Of a DNA stretch of 64,000 nucleotides, positions 10,627-22,856 are shown one piece after another. Below the pieces are notes generated by a model. The model ran no database searches and was not told the DNA's origin. It saw only the letters and a list, made by a program, of their open reading frames with translations. The position numbers and the translations under genes were made by a program. The DNA lies in assembly GCA_947000775.1 (NCBI GenBank), contig CAMQGK010000144.1:9671501-9735500 (forward strand), read 5' to 3'. Position 1 is the stretch's first letter; each line of letters opens with the position of its first letter. Source of the DNA: Pterois miles (Eukaryota > Chordata > Actinopteri > Perciformes > Scorpaenidae).

Positions 10627-11167
10627 TAGTGCTGGAACGAATCACCTATCTCCTGATTCAATACTCTCACGGTATTTGGGTGCAGATTGGATATATATTG
10701 CGATTTTTAAGTACCGTATTTTTCGCACTATAAGGTTCACCAGATTATAAGGCGCACTATCAATGAATTGGCACACTATCAATCACCAATTTAACTTTGA
10801 ACGACCTGTTGACACCAATATCTAGCGGTTGGAGTTCTTTAGTTAATCCACCCAGAATGATGGCAAGCTCCGAATTAGTTTTCTTCACATTCGTGAGGGT
10901 GCAGGTTGTGTCCCCGCAGACCCTCTGCCATTTTTCACTTTTTTGTTTCAGCACGCTGTGGCCAGCTGCTTTGTTCTGGTTGACGGATACAGAATGGATA
11001 TGCCATCACATCACTCAGACTACAACAATAGTGGTAACTTCCTTCTACCTCTGCATAGACTCAAATGGAGAAAATATGTTGATTCTGGCATTAAGTAATT
11101 GATTTCTAAATTGTAAAACAAAAAAATCTTGATACGTAGGTGAATCGATCGCAGCCCCCTACCCCTA
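10627..11167 (+). mobile_element. Non-autonomous hAT-like element, copy A, carrying a Tigger fragment
   Basis: Left end tagtgctggaacgaat plus cacctatctcctgattcaata; right end gataggtgaat-like then cccta. Flanks acagaagc (10619-10626) and gcagatgc (11168-11175) agree at 6 of 8 positions, a decayed target duplication. The interior cactcagactacaacaatag...gactcaaatgg pairs with copy B (58879-60233, opposite strand). The middle of the element is replaced by a pogo/Tigger fragment. Superfamily inferred from ends and duplication length. Confidence 0.6.
10714..10905 (-). pseudogene. pogo/Tigger transposase C-terminal relic with one terminal repeat
   Basis: On the minus strand the peptide includes KKTNSELAIILGG followed by LTKELQPLDIGVNRSFKVKL. 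This matches the end of the DDE_1 nuclease domain of pogo/Tigger (TIGD, jerky-like) transposases, where a proline-glycine-glycine-leucine stretch and LQPLD are hallmarks. The 3' end on this strand runs into taccgtatttttcgcacta (10713-10731) and aaggcgcac, the usual terminal repeat of such elements, beginning at a TA. The catalytic Asp residues lie upstream and are missing; only about 35 recognisable codons remain. The other terminus is lost. It is a dead fragment embedded in a hAT-like element. Confidence 0.75.
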
Positions 11168-11380
11168 GCAGATGCCTTTTTTAAAAAAAATTGTAAGCTC
11201 TGAATTGATGTAGGCTTGGATGTGAATCGCTCCTGTAGATTCAGAAGGTCAAAACCAGATAGAAGAACTGCAGTATTTTTTCTTAAGTGATTTGTAATCA
11301 TTTTGCAAGAAACAAACAAACAAACGTTGTCATCCTGTCTGTAGGGGCGTCAGATCAGAAAATGCTCACATCAGTCTAGA

Positions 11381-11428
<48 letters not shown>

Positions 11429-12069
11429 TGAGAAGGCACTAAACCATGAAGTAAAGTCGCTCATAGAGTTGATCTGTTGATCAGAGCTCCCTGTTCTGCT
11501 GCAAATGTGCCCAAGACTTCTTATCATCATTATGACTCACTGTCAATTTTGGTACAGTATTTTCTGAACTTATTATGAGCAATTATGTCTGATGTGATGA
11601 CAAGCAAATGTTCAAAACATTGCATGTGGGTGGGTAAGCAGTGACATCTGTATAATTAACTTATTGTTGTTTATTTGTGGGAGGCACAAATAGTGTCAGC
11701 GTTACGTCACTTCACGGCATTCTTTACTGTAGGAGTCAGAAATTAATTGATGGTATGTACTATTCAGACACACTTTGAAAATTAAATTTGCTGAAAAATT
11801 AAATTTTGTTCATATTTCAGTATCTGGCATTTGCAGATTCTCTCTGCTCCCAATCCTGATCTGAATCATGGAGGCACAAGCTGCAGCCCAATAGTTATAT
11901 TCTTTTTAAAGCAAAGTGCTACATACAGTTAACTACTTTAAAAGATTTAGATAAAATATAAACATTTAGATAAACATTTACAGCCTGTATGATTATCTGA
12001 CTGCTCATGCTCGTTGCCTTGTTGGGCTTATTGTCAAGATTGCTTTTTTAATAACACCATACACTGCAT
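11168..12069. other. Non-coding stretch around an AC microsatellite
   Basis: Apart from the AC tract nothing recognised. Confidence 0.5.
11383..11428. repeat. (AC)23 microsatellite
   Basis: 46 bp of uninterrupted AC, likely polymorphic. Confidence 0.97.
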
Positions 12070-12170
12070 TAAGGCTGCATAATTAATCAAATATTAATCA
12101 CAATCATAATTTTGGCATCCCACAAGTAAATGAAGATCGACTGTGATATTGACATTTAAAAATGACCTCC
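12070..12170 (+). mobile_element. hAT-like element left-end fragment
   Basis: taaggctgcataattaatc, then aatcacaatcataattttgg, resembles the tagggctgcacaattaatc terminus of a fish MITE. No partner end found nearby. Confidence 0.35.
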
Positions 12171-12171
12171 T

Positions 12172-12240
12172 ACAGCCAGCCACCAGGGGGCGATCCAGAT
12201 GTTTTGGCTTCACTTTTGGGAGCTGTCATGCTGCTGCGTG
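12172..12240 (+). repeat. Dispersed fish repeat fragment
   Basis: cagccagccaccagggggcg then gatgttttggcttcactttt, a phrase I recognise as a very common fish repeat. Class unknown. Confidence 0.35.
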
Positions 12241-14149
12241 AGCACCGTACAGCAGCAGCCTGCGAAAAACCTTCCTGACTGTTGTCCATAGTAGAAAAGT
12301 AATATGTTGTATTATAGTACTCATTTTGTTCATCTGCTCTCTTGTACTGTATTTTGATGCAAAGGATTGTTAAGTAACAGGAGTGCAGCACACCATGAAA
12401 GCGAAAGTGAAAGCAATGTTCTGTTGATTTAATTTTAGGTAAAAATTTAGGTATTGTTTTATTTTGCTTCTAGGAGATGCAAGGTGAATAAGGACTCGTC
12501 TTATTTTGATGTTAAGATTTGTACATTAGCAGGAATATAGTACAAGAAGTAAGTGAAAGTAGCGCTCTGTTGAAATATGAAATATGTTGAATGAATAATT
12601 GTGATCTCAATATTGATCACAATAATTGTGATTGTGTTTGTGTGCTATCACAGTTTTTTTTGCATATTTTCCCTTAAAAGCTGAGTTTAAGTGATGACCT
12701 GTTGAAATTTTGGACAAGATGTTGCTTCATCCCCATCGTAGCAACATGCTAAATGTATTTTTTAGCCAGGAGCAGCACTTTGTGTTCCACCTGAAAGTAT
12801 CAAAACAGTTTAAATAATTACATAACCAACTCACGTTCAGTGATGAGTTATTGATAGCAGGTGTACATGCAGAGTGATGTGTAACAATAAACAACAAATC
12901 AGAGATGGATTAGGGTTCATACATCGGATATTGATCCATTAAAAATGTGATATGTTAGGTGTTGCAGCCCTTGTACTGCACCTTGATGCAGAGCGCAAAG
13001 TGAAGCTATAACTCCACAGTGTAGCTGCAAAATAAACCGTACAGCTATCCTGTATATCTATTTCAGTATGAGAGTATTTCACCGTCATTCTATGAAACCA
13101 TAACCCAAAGGTTACCTCCGTATTGATGTTGTGTCTGTACATGTTAGTCTTATGCTCCCTTGTGTTTTAGTGGTCGTTGACGGGGTTTCATCAAGACCTA
13201 GTGGTGTCTTGACGTGTGCATCTGTTCCTGGTGTGTATTTACCTCAGTGTTGTTTACTACAGTCATTCCTCCAGGTGAATTACAATGTTTTTTTGCCTCT
13301 CATCCAGTGCTCAACAATTGTTGAAAGACCCAAGGCTACTTGTCCCGTTTTCTCTTGGAATTACCTTTCTCCCAAACAGCTGCTTTCATTGGTTTTGTCC
13401 AGGTTGATACGTCTTTGCTCAGTAAACCTGTGGCTGAAAGCTCTGGGACCTCTCGTAATCCCTCGAGGGTCTCAGAAAAACTCTTACAGCTAATCGTTTC
13501 AGGTACTTCTACAATATTTTCCTTTTTTTTCAGGGTATGTGGCTTTCTTGTTTCTCATGCTTCTGAAGACCTTGGGTCTGAAACAGAACGTTAACTCTGG
13601 TCCTGTCTAACATATTTCAGTCTCAGGTCTCGCCTAAAATGTTTTTTTTGGTGGGTTAGTTTGCTCATCTCTGTATATTTTCCCTTGACGCTAACAGAAT
13701 GTATGCAGAGGATGCCATATACAGTATACTATATTATATGTTATAGTTCCCCAGGGAATATACAAAACTTTCAGATATCTCTGTTTGACCTTGTGAGATT
13801 CAATCAGTAACGTTACTGCTTTCTGGGCAGACTTGCTATAGCAGAAGGGCCTCAAAGGAGCTGCCTTTTCGCTGTAATGACTGAATACCTGTGGTGGAAG
13901 ATAGCTAAGTTCTGGATTTAACTAATTTGAAAATGTGGCTTTATGTCTGCACATCCTTTTTTTTGGGTGTATGACTTAACTTTTAGGAGACCTCCATTAG
14001 ACACGCACCGCATACTGCATTTACTCGTTTTTATTCAGTGTTATGGTTACCGTAGTTACCGTAGTAAAGAGTAGAATAGCTGGTTACCATTAAAAAAAAT
14101 GGAACTACAGGACACTTTTTGTGTCTTTTGAATAAAAGGCTACTTTTTC
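12241..14149. other. Non-coding stretch
   Basis: Mostly unrecognised AT-rich sequence. Near 12600-12650 aattgtgatctcaatattg...aattgtgattgtg looks like decayed MITE interior. Open frames at 13131-13594 have no family features. Confidence 0.4.
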
Positions 14150-14262
14150 ATCATTTAAGTTTTGTTAAAATTATTGTTATAATACCGTATTGTATTGAGA
14201 TCGTGAACCCAATACTGTGTATCGTATCGTATTGTGAGCTGAGTATATCGTCACACCCCCTG
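14150..14262 (+). mobile_element. hAT-like element right-end fragment
   Basis: tgtatcgtatcgtattgtga then gtatatcgtcacaccccc resembles the right end (tatcgttacacccct) of fish hAT MITEs. Left end not found. Confidence 0.35.
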
Positions 14263-15479
14263 GACGTCACGTATGGCAGAGTCTTCACAATGTGTTTATA
14301 CTATGTTTGCTTCCATGCACTGATTAGTTTTGGTGTCCAGTAGTCTGGGCACAGTTTCATTTTCAAATGTTTCATATGCTCTAGTCCAGTCTGTGATTTA
14401 TAACAGAAAGTGTAACCAAGAGGTAAGCCATTTATTATATGAATTGCTGTAATTTGTAGGGGTGTAAACAACCTGGAAACAGGCATGTGCACCATGATCA
14501 CCTTGATTTAGAGGATGACCAGAATTTGTTTGCTGAAAATTCAATTTATAGTCTGCTATCACTTCACAAATGACTATACCATTCATTATTTACCGTCCAT
14601 CAAACGTTGAGCTCCAAAGGATTGCGTTGAGTGATGTGGGTTATTTCATAGTTCACATCAGGCCAAAGGAAATAACAAACAGACTATGAAACAGATGACA
14701 GATGATAGATTATATTAATGTGACGTGGCGCCACTTTGTATTGGCAGACACAGACGTTGGAGTTAACAGTTTTGTAACTTTTGTCGGGTAAACACATACT
14801 AATCACACAGCACAATGCCATTTTAGCCATACACACAAGCACACACACGAGCACACTGCCTCACACAAGCTTGAATACGTCTGCATAAATGCTAAGCCCC
14901 AAATTACCCCTAACACCCGGCTCTGACAGATGTGGCAGCGATCAGCGTCTTGATAAATGTCAGCCCAAAAAAAAAAAAAAAAAAAAACTAGACGACTGGG
15001 TGCTGCTGTTAGTCGGCCTGCTAAACAATAGTTCATTCTTTTCCCTCAGATGATTTTAAGATCACAGAATATGGCTGCATGGCTATGCATGACTTTGCTC
15101 TAGACCTCTGTTATACTTCCCACACAAAACTAGACAAAATAATATTAGTTAGATATGAGAAGAACAACTGTAGAAGAGCAAACCTCAATCTGTTTTCCCT
15201 GCTAAGTAGCGAGAGGACACATTCAGGTTTCCACGCGCAGATTGATGAGACTGCTGATGCTTTCATCTTTTTCATGCCAAAAAGTCTTTTCTCTCTATTT
15301 TTGTGCCACTCATTCAGACCTTGAGAAATTCACTGATCGTCATCTTTGCCTCTGTGATACCTCATCAACAGTCCTGTTTGGCAACAAGTGAAGTCAGAAT
15401 TGAGAAAGAATTACTGAGTGACTCTTTTAGGTGCTTTGAAATAAGGATTTAAAGGATAAGAAGCCTATCCGTGTCTCTT
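14263..15479. other. Non-coding stretch
   Basis: No recognised repeat except the A21 tract at 14967-14987. An acceptor-like cattcttttccctcag at about 15049 precedes a long open frame (15079-15324) described under findings. Confidence 0.45.
14967..14987. repeat. Poly(A) tract, 21 nt
   Basis: Uninterrupted A run; no adjacent retroelement recognised. Confidence 0.9.
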
Positions 15480-16594
15480 TACTCTTTCTTATTGCAGAAA
15501 GAGAGACAGAGTGGCGAAACGGCGTATGCTAACAAGTCAGAGACTGTCCACAGGGCTGATCCATCCCAGAATCACTGACATTAAGATCACATTGGGGGAC
15601 ATAATGTAATTTACCTGCCTCATCAGCTAATGCAGCACAAATCCATTTTCGCCCAAACAGGAACAGCCACATACATTAACTTGATGACCATGCAGAGTCA
15701 AGGGGGAACGACTAATGAGACTAAATGTAATTACCGTCCACCTCCGATTTGAAAACAGAATAAACCCTCCTGCACTCCCATTTGGGGCTTCGAGCACCGG
15801 GATGAGAATAAACCTCGTTCACGTCACCACTCAGCGCTACGAAGGGCTTTCCTGTTACTATTTACTTCGGTGTTCAGGCTCTTCATTATGATTCCTATTA
15901 GCTGATGGCTCAGCTGTCGTAGTCTTCCTGACATCCATGAAGTGATTAAATAAGCAGAGAATCACAGGAGGTGTTGAGTTATTGACATTCTAACAGTATG
16001 CCGCAGAAACTTTCCACTCAGTTTGCTGAAGTGCTTAGTCAGAAGAGATCTGAACCAAATAAGATAAAGCCCCCCCCCCGCAACCTCCTTCAACCCCTGT
16101 CAGCCTGTTTCACTAGAAAACAATGTATTTTTCTTCCTGAAGTTTCTGAAGTGCACTGAAAACGGAAAAACACCCGTGTCTGTCTCCCCTTTACATTCTC
16201 CTCATACAAGGTGACTTCCACACTTCCTAAGGATTATAATGTGCCATGGAGGTGAAAGCAGACGAGTGTGCTCTGCTTTTTCCTCTCCTCTTCTCCTTGC
16301 CTGCCTCACTCTTTCTCTCAAAACAGGACAGAAACCTATGGTGAAAGTAGGTATCCTCAGGTAAATCTGTTGTCGGGCGAGCACTTCTTAGCCACGCGGC
16401 ATTATGCCTAATGAAATGTGTGCAAACGGAGGTGAAAAATGTAAAGCCATATAGTAAGGAGTTTAAGACGTCGAAGGCATTGACATGCGAAACCTTCTCT
16501 CAGTTTCAGATGCACAAAGACAAAAGTCTTAATTTCCAGAGAGACAAGTTTAGCCTCCAGCTTGTCACTGAGAATGTTTATCCCGAGTAAGGCT

Positions 16595-16642
16595 TATTTA
16601 TTTATTTATATATGATTATTTTTATTTATTTATGTTATCCCC
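16595..16642. repeat. Degenerate (TTTA)n tract
   Basis: ttatttatttatttatat then tttttatttatttatg. Confidence 0.85.
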
Positions 16643-16729
16643 CATTTAATGTATTGAGGAGGAGAAAGTGGAGTCGATGATTGTGTGGGGGTATGAATAA
16701 TTAACAGGAAATAAACAAAATAAAATAAC

Positions 16730-16745
16730 AAAAAAAAAAAAAAAA
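16730..16745. repeat. Poly(A) tract, 16 nt
   Basis: Uninterrupted A run following ataaacaaaataaaataac. Confidence 0.9.
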
Positions 16746-17440
16746 TAGGTGAATAATCTTATCGTATCCAACAGCCGCGTTGATACCCAGACACCCCCAC
16801 ACCCTCGCCTGGTAAAGAAAAACCCCTGTCCATGCAGTTAAGCTGCTTATAAATATTTGTAATTAAAATCGGAGGGAGAAAGCAAGGAGAGTGGCATCTT
16901 TATCACTGGAGACACTGCTGCTGCAGGTGTCTTTGATGCCCAGGAAGGCGTTTTCATCTGACAGTGCAGGAGAGCAGAGACTCCAATCGACTTGTCCCAC
17001 TCAGCAGCTCCCTCCCCCTCGTCGTACACTCAAGATGTTCAAGAGTTCATTACCCTTTTGTTTTGCATTTTCATCTATTTCTACCAGACCTTTGAAATCT
17101 CGTCAGCCCAAACCTTTAAATTATTCACCAACACTTAAAAAAAAAAAAAGCACTCCTCTATTTTAGGACACGACAAAACTTAGATTTCGCAGACGTGTGC
17201 ATAATACTGTGTCCAGCTTTATGTAATTGAACTGAATTTTTAAAGCTGTGCTAATCAATATGTTTTCTATTGACAGTGGATTAAATGACTATATGCATTG
17301 TCAAAAGGGCTGCTTGTAGTGACAAACCCACAGAGAATAATCACCAAAATGACCACTGTTTCTGCTTTATGGAGCATTTTAGCATCTTTCAGCTTATTAT
17401 TTTGGTTTTACTGCTCACAACTTAGCTGTTTTTGGTTCAT

Positions 17441-17585
17441 CCACAGCAGTGTTTCTGAACAGCAGACAGACAAAGGTAGTGACCAGCTGGTGAACACAGT
17501 GGAGCATTTAGCAGATAAAGAGCCAGACATTTCCCTCAGGAGATGGTGGATGGTGGATATCAAACTAGAGCTGAAAGGAAAGTGA
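17441..17585 (+). repeat. Dispersed repeat, four-copy family (best copy)
   Basis: acagacaaaggtagtgacc, agctggtgaacacagtggag and agccagacatttccctcagg align with 33440-33560 (inverted), 21052-21140 and 3121-3236. No coding capacity visible. Confidence 0.55.
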
Positions 17586-18186
17586 GTATTCAATTGACAT
17601 TGTTTGGATGACCAGAAATGTGACTCCCCAATGTAAACAGGCCGCTAACGTTTGCTAATGTTTGGCATAATAGCTTCTTATAGTGATACTATATTAGTGT
17701 TGCAAAAAAAACAAAAAAAAAAAGAAACAAAAGTTGTTAATTATTGCTGGTTGTAGTATAATACTAAAGATGGGCTATTCAATAAACAGTGCTGCTATAA
17801 TAGAAAACCAAGGGTTCCCTCAATTGCAAACAAGTCAACAAATAAAATCAAAGATGTGGGTTCAGAAATGAAGTCATTTATTTTAAATCTGTAAAAACGG
17901 TCAACTCGGGCTAAAAAAATGTTTTAAAACACAAATGCCTGGAACATGAAACAACCATGAATATTGTAACTACAACAAAAAAATAAAATCTTTAAAAATG
18001 GAGGAACTATTAATTAATTGACCTGAGGAGGGGTTTTAGCCAACATCAAACCGGGGAGTCACACGACACTGCACTAAATAAAGCAAAATAACAATTCTCA
18101 AATGTGTAGTCTTCCAAAAATTTAGATCAAAATTAAAAGCAAACTAAAAACAAAACCCACTGCGATTAAACTGCAAACAAAACCGA
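17586..18186. other. AT-rich non-coding stretch
   Basis: Nothing recognised; A-rich run at 17705-17735. Confidence 0.45.
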
Positions 18187-18336
18187 GGCGACCGAGCCTT
18201 TGCGCTGACTGCCCGTCAACTCTGGAACAGTTTAACTTTTCATACTAAAACAGCTCAGACCATAAAATCATTTAGGTCACTGTTGAGGACTCACCTCTTC
18301 TCACTGGTGTTTCAAGTTTATCTTCTGTTGTGCTGA
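18187..18336 (+). pseudogene. L2/CR1-group LINE, C-terminal end of ORF2
   Basis: Reads GDRAFALTARQLWNSL, then KSFRSLLRTHLFSLVFQ and a stop at 18334-18336. GDRAFxxxAxxLWNSLP and FKxxLKTxLF are the hallmark last 50 residues of L2/Rex1-type LINE reverse-transcriptase proteins. The stop is at the expected place, followed by an AT-rich 3' region to about 18500. Everything upstream (endonuclease, reverse transcriptase) is absent, so this is a 5'-truncated insertion. No target duplication was identified. Confidence 0.78.
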
Positions 18337-18510
18337 AGCTCTTTTACTGCTAATATGTGCACTTTATGTTTATTGTTTTTACTCTGTTTTTATTGTTGCT
18401 TTTTTTGCTTTTGTTTAATTTTTAGATATTTTTTTTATAAATTTATAAATTTTGTATATTTATTTTTATAAATAGTCAATAATAATTAAACAATAAAAAA
18501 ATAATAAATG
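18337..18510 (+). mobile_element. 3' untranslated tail of the LINE relic
   Basis: AT-rich sequence directly after the ORF2 stop, with repeated ttttat and aataaa motifs. The end point is approximate. Confidence 0.45.
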
Positions 18511-21051
18511 TAGATGTAACTTCCATATGTTTTTTTGTGTTTATTTAGTAACATTTTCTAAAAACACGTCAGATTTTTGTCTTTTTTTTTTACTTTCTGG
18601 CATAATTTAAATACTTTTAGCAATCATTAATGGTTTATTAACATGCATAACCTTTTAGCGTTGGTTGTGCAGATTTTAGGGGTATGAAGCATTTATAGTT
18701 ATCACAATAAGCTGCAATACCAACGTAGGCACTGTTGCACTGTTTCTGTTGCAGAATTCAAAGGGTTAACTCGCCAGTTACACTTTGATAAAACAGCAAA
18801 ATGACCCAGTAAGGACATATAAAAGGCACACGGTTCTCCAAACATTGATTTTAAAGTCAGTGATATTGATTAATAATTTAAAGACCCTGCAGTGACAACC
18901 AAAGACACAGCTGGGAAATCAGTGATATAGTGTTACAGGTTCTGTTTGTGTTAAGTTTCGCAAACCAAAATAGAGAAAGAGGGACTAAGAGAGTGGGAGG
19001 GAGGGAGAAAGAGGAAGGAGGCATAAATATCACCTCCCCAGAGGCTAGTCCCTGGCTCTGCTCCAGCATTTCACCTGCTACAACCATTTTTTTTGGAATC
19101 AGCGAGTCATGCCTCAGCCAGGCCGAGCGTTCCCATGTTTGGACATTAATAGCAGAGTCGAGCTCCAGTTTATATCTTTCGCTTTGCTGGATATTTTCTT
19201 CTTGATGCTTCGGAATAAATCCAATATTTTTCAGTGTTAGAAAGTATGCTCTGGTGAGGATTGTGAAGTTTAAACATAGCACAGAATGTTAGTTTTTTTT
19301 CAGATAAATATCTAGTAAATACTACAAGAAATGTGCATTTGAAACATTGGTGATCAAGAAAGTGCGCTGTGGCCGAGACGACTGGATGTACATATATTAT
19401 TGCCAGCGCAATACATTATGCCCGTTGGCACAGATTTGAAACACTGTCGTCAACAGGAAAGCCTTGCTGCTTGTCAGCTGTGATTAATGTGAAGTCCCTC
19501 AAAAACAGGGGAAATGCATCAGAGAAACTTTCAAGAGAAAAGGTTACCGAAAACACAATTGCACCGTGAATGAGGACATTGCTGAATTTCATGCAGTTTT
19601 CCCATCTGTCCCCAATCATCCCAGATGCTTTGTCTCACAAGAATTATGAGACCTTTCTCTCATGAGGAAATTGCTTTTACAGCAACCCCATCCCGCTCTT
19701 TAGACTCCTTAGCAGAGTGTGTGCGTCTGAGTTTCTCTGAGCTGTAGGAGTGCTGACACAACTGAATGCCACGCCGCTCCTCCTGGACCTAACACAAGGT
19801 GATAGCACGTCCTGTCACACATTCCTTCTCCTCTAATTTGTTTGTGTCGTCCCCGCGCACCTGTTCGTGTCATTTCATGTTGGAGATTGAGGTGTAAGAG
19901 AGGGCTGGTTTGTTTTTTCATCTTATCTGATAAGGTTGTTATTAACACTGGCGCTGCCTGCATTGTTTAGTTGTGACACCGACGTGATTGATATTGTGTC
20001 AGCGAGAGGGGAAAGTTACCCTGAGCCAAATGAATGGGTGACTCCCAAAATAAAGGAAATGGAAGATGAAAATCAGGAGCTATTATGATGGGGAACATTA
20101 GCAGACCAGCACAGGGCTGCCATCCGTCTGTGAAGTGACCTTTCAAGAAAAATGTGGTTAGTGTCTATCATTAACCCCCATCCCTCTTTCTGTCCCCGCC
20201 TCTCTCCATCCTGCCATCTTCTTTTTTTTCTAGATTGGATTTTATTTTTTCCTTTTTTCCTGAAGCATAAATTTAGTGGTGCAGTGTTCTTTATGTGAAC
20301 AACTCAGGGGTACGACCCTAAGGGGAATGATTGAAAGACACTTGTCTGAGAGAGACATAAAATCAAATAAAGACCTGGGCTGAATACGAGCCCAAGGAGT
20401 GGGCAGGGAGATCGGGAGGCCTCCATGAACTGAAGAGCAGCAGTGCAATGAGCAGAGGGATGTAACGGTAAGTACCTCTGCATGGCAGAAAAGAAAGAAA
20501 GAAAGAAAGGAAGGAGGCAGCCAGGTGCAAACTGCTGTTTTTCTTGTTTTGACAGAACCGCTTTGGTATTTCTGGTTCATAATTTCAGTGTTTAGTGCTG
20601 CACCTTTGTTATCACTTTTAGACTCATAATGCACAAAACAGATCAAAATTGATGCAGCAGATCTTTTTCGCTGCAGACATTCTTCTTCCTTGTCAAAACC
20701 TGCTACTTATGTTACCCATAATGCAACTTGACCGCTGACAGACTGGGCAGAGATTCAGGCATGATATGCTAGTAGCGGCTAATGTAGCCTTGAGCTGCTA
20801 GCCTCAAGCAGAGATGAGCTCACTTCTTCCTAACTCCACACCCTTAGATTTATTTCATTTTTAAACTGGTAGTCTTCAGCATCAAGTGAACTGCTGACTC
20901 AAGTGACATCACCTGAGAAAAAATAATAACAACCTAAAGTGTAATGTGAAAGGCATTACTTGATGGACTACAGAGAATGATCATGCAGCCCTGCAGCTCC
21001 CTTCAGCTACGTATACTATACAGCATTTTACCTCTTTTAAGAAACAATTTT
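18511..21051. other. Single-copy-looking stretch
   Basis: No recognised repeat in 18511-20480. Open frames on both strands at 18878-19282 overlap each other and show no domain. A GAAA microsatellite lies at 20487-20510. Confidence 0.45.
20487..20510. repeat. (GAAA)n microsatellite
   Basis: agaaaagaaagaaagaaaga followed by gga units. Confidence 0.9.
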
Positions 21052-21140
21052 AGCAACGGCTGGTGAACATAGTGGAGTATTTATCTGCTATGGGAACAGA
21101 TATTTCCCTCTGGAGTTGAAGACCAAAAGACTAAAGAATA
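21052..21140 (+). repeat. Dispersed repeat fragment, four-copy family
   Basis: ggctggtgaacatagtggag and cagatatttccctctggag match the copies at 17441, 3121 and 33440. Confidence 0.5.
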
Positions 21141-21149
21141 TCTTAAAGC

Positions 21150-21850
21150 ATTCTTTCTAACAGCCAGCAGGGGGCGACTCCTCTGGTTGCAAAAGAAGTC
21201 TGATTATATAGAAGTCTATGAGAAAATGAGGTACATAGCATTCTGCATGTCCACCTGTCCTTCTGTCTGCTGTTTCATTTCTGGAGCAGAACTCAACTTT
21301 GGGAACTTCAAAGTTGGTATGATGATTGACAGTTTTGAAGGAGCGGGGTGAGCGGGGGTCTGTGAGCCATGCTCACTTTTGCCTAGTTACCTCAGTAATC
21401 ATTGTAAACATGAGTTTATGGGCTCAATCGCTAGTTTCAAGTCTACAATACAGCATGATATTCATTTAGTAAATTATGGCCCCATTTAGAGTCAAATAGA
21501 TGATAAAGTAGGGTATGCTTTAGGGCGTGGCTACATTATGATTGACAGGTCGCTACCACAGCGTTGTCTGGTCTGGGAGTTCAATTCACTCTTCACCTTA
21601 ACCCTTTCACAGTATATTTTCAGTTCATGAACGTTTTTGGTCACTCGAAAATATTTTGTTGAGCGTTCGATTTTACTTCTCCACCCTCTTGTGTCACTTC
21701 TGGTTGCAAAAAAACAAGATGGCGACAGCCAAAATGCTGAACTTGAGGCTTCAAAATGGCATTGTCCTGTATGAAGGGAGAGACAAGAAGAGAAATAGGG
21801 GATGTGGATATTTCAAGCTTGACACAACACAAATAGATAATTGGGCTTGT
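21150..21850 (+). repeat. Dispersed fish DNA repeat
   Basis: Contains agggggcgactcctctggtt, taaacatgagtttatgggc, ggcgtggctacattatgatt and tcacttctggttgcaaa...caagatggcgacagccaaaa, phrases I recognise together from an abundant fish repeat. No termini were resolved. The last part carries a 65-codon frame with no domain. Confidence 0.45.
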
Positions 21851-21908
21851 TAACGCATCAACTAATGTTTGTTAAAAAATTGCCATCAGCTTTAATTAAG
21901 TGAATTTA

Positions 21909-22856
21909 TTAAGTAATTGGGCTTATTAACACATGAAAACTGTGTGTATATTTTAACTCACCTGTAATGGGAAGAAAGTTGCGCTCAGTGGGAGCAGTGA
22001 TGCTGCGCTTTGGTGGAAGGATAGCTGGCAGGTCAGGAGGAAGTTTGGTGAATGAGATGTGATGGACGTCATGGACATGGCTGTAGGTCATTCTGGTTTT
22101 CAATCTGCTTTTGTTCAGTGTTAACAGAGAGAATATCTGCTCACAGATGCATGCTGAGCCGAACAGACTCATCATTCATTTTGTGTGCCATCTCATCAGA
22201 GGAAACTTGCCCTTTTCCAAGCTATGGTAGAAGTCAGGTAGGGAGAGAAGCTGATGTTGATTCTTCAGAGAATCATCACACTGCATTTTGATCAGTTCTA
22301 ATTGCAGACTCACTTCCACTTCTTCTGCAGCCACTGAAAACGGAGCCGCAAACAGTGTGATTTCCTTCTCAATGACTGACTGAATCCTGTAATGAGAGAT
22401 GTGATCACACACATATTCTCCCATTTTAGCAGAGTTTGGCATTTGGAAAAGTGCATTTGATTTCGTCAGCGTAGGGAAGTGCGCTGTGTTGAAGTTGCTA
22501 CTTGACACAACTGCGCACGCAATGCTTTCAATGTGCGCATACAGCTGTGGTACAAGCTGCTTTTTGCCTTGTAGTCTCTTGTTCGGGGTGTTGAGATCAG
22601 TGAGATCAGCTAAAAAAAAAAAAAAACAACAGGTCTGCCAACCATAAAGGGTCACTGAGCTCATGCAGAGGTCTGCCCTTTTATTTCAAAAACTTGTCGA
22701 TATTTGATCTCAGGGAATAAAACCGCTGCAGCATGGAGCCATGACAAATATTATGTGTTGGCCATAGACCATTATATTTTTAGACTTTTATACAGACCAA
22801 TTAAAAATGGATGGCGGGCCGCTGTTGGCCCGCGGGCAGTAGTTTGGACACCCCTG
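21909..22856 (-). pseudogene. hAT transposase, C-terminal half, with one terminal inverted repeat
   Basis: Minus-strand frames read ADLTDLNTPNKRLQGKKQL, then ITLFAAPFSVAAEEVEVSLQ, ELIKMQCDDSLK and LPDFYHSLEKGKFPLM (22179-22664). One frameshift later comes MMSLFGSACICEQIFSLL and LNKSRLKTRMTYSHVHDV (21909-22175). These match the GTF2IRD2/EPM2AIP1/ZBED-type hAT proteins; the last part is the hAT C-terminal dimerisation region (FGSxxxCEQxFS...NKSxxRxRLT). A second frameshift lies in the poly-A run at 22612-22626. At its upstream end the DNA ends with caggggtgtccaaact (complement of 22841-22856), a typical hAT terminal repeat. The N-terminal DNA-binding and catalytic parts are deleted and no second terminus was found, so it is dead. 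Confidence 0.82.

Larger units (their letters stand above)
15480..17440. other. Single-copy-looking stretch
   Basis: The part at about 15480-15960 has balanced composition, no repeat signature and scattered taatta-type and gctgatggctcagctgtc motifs, so it could be a conserved non-coding element. From 16590 it turns to (TTTA)n and poly(A). No gene seen. Confidence 0.35.

Noticed and set aside
13534..13594. Possible terminal exon after ccttttttttcag
   Set aside because: Only 19 codons before a stop and continuous with an unrelated open frame upstream; no supporting signal.
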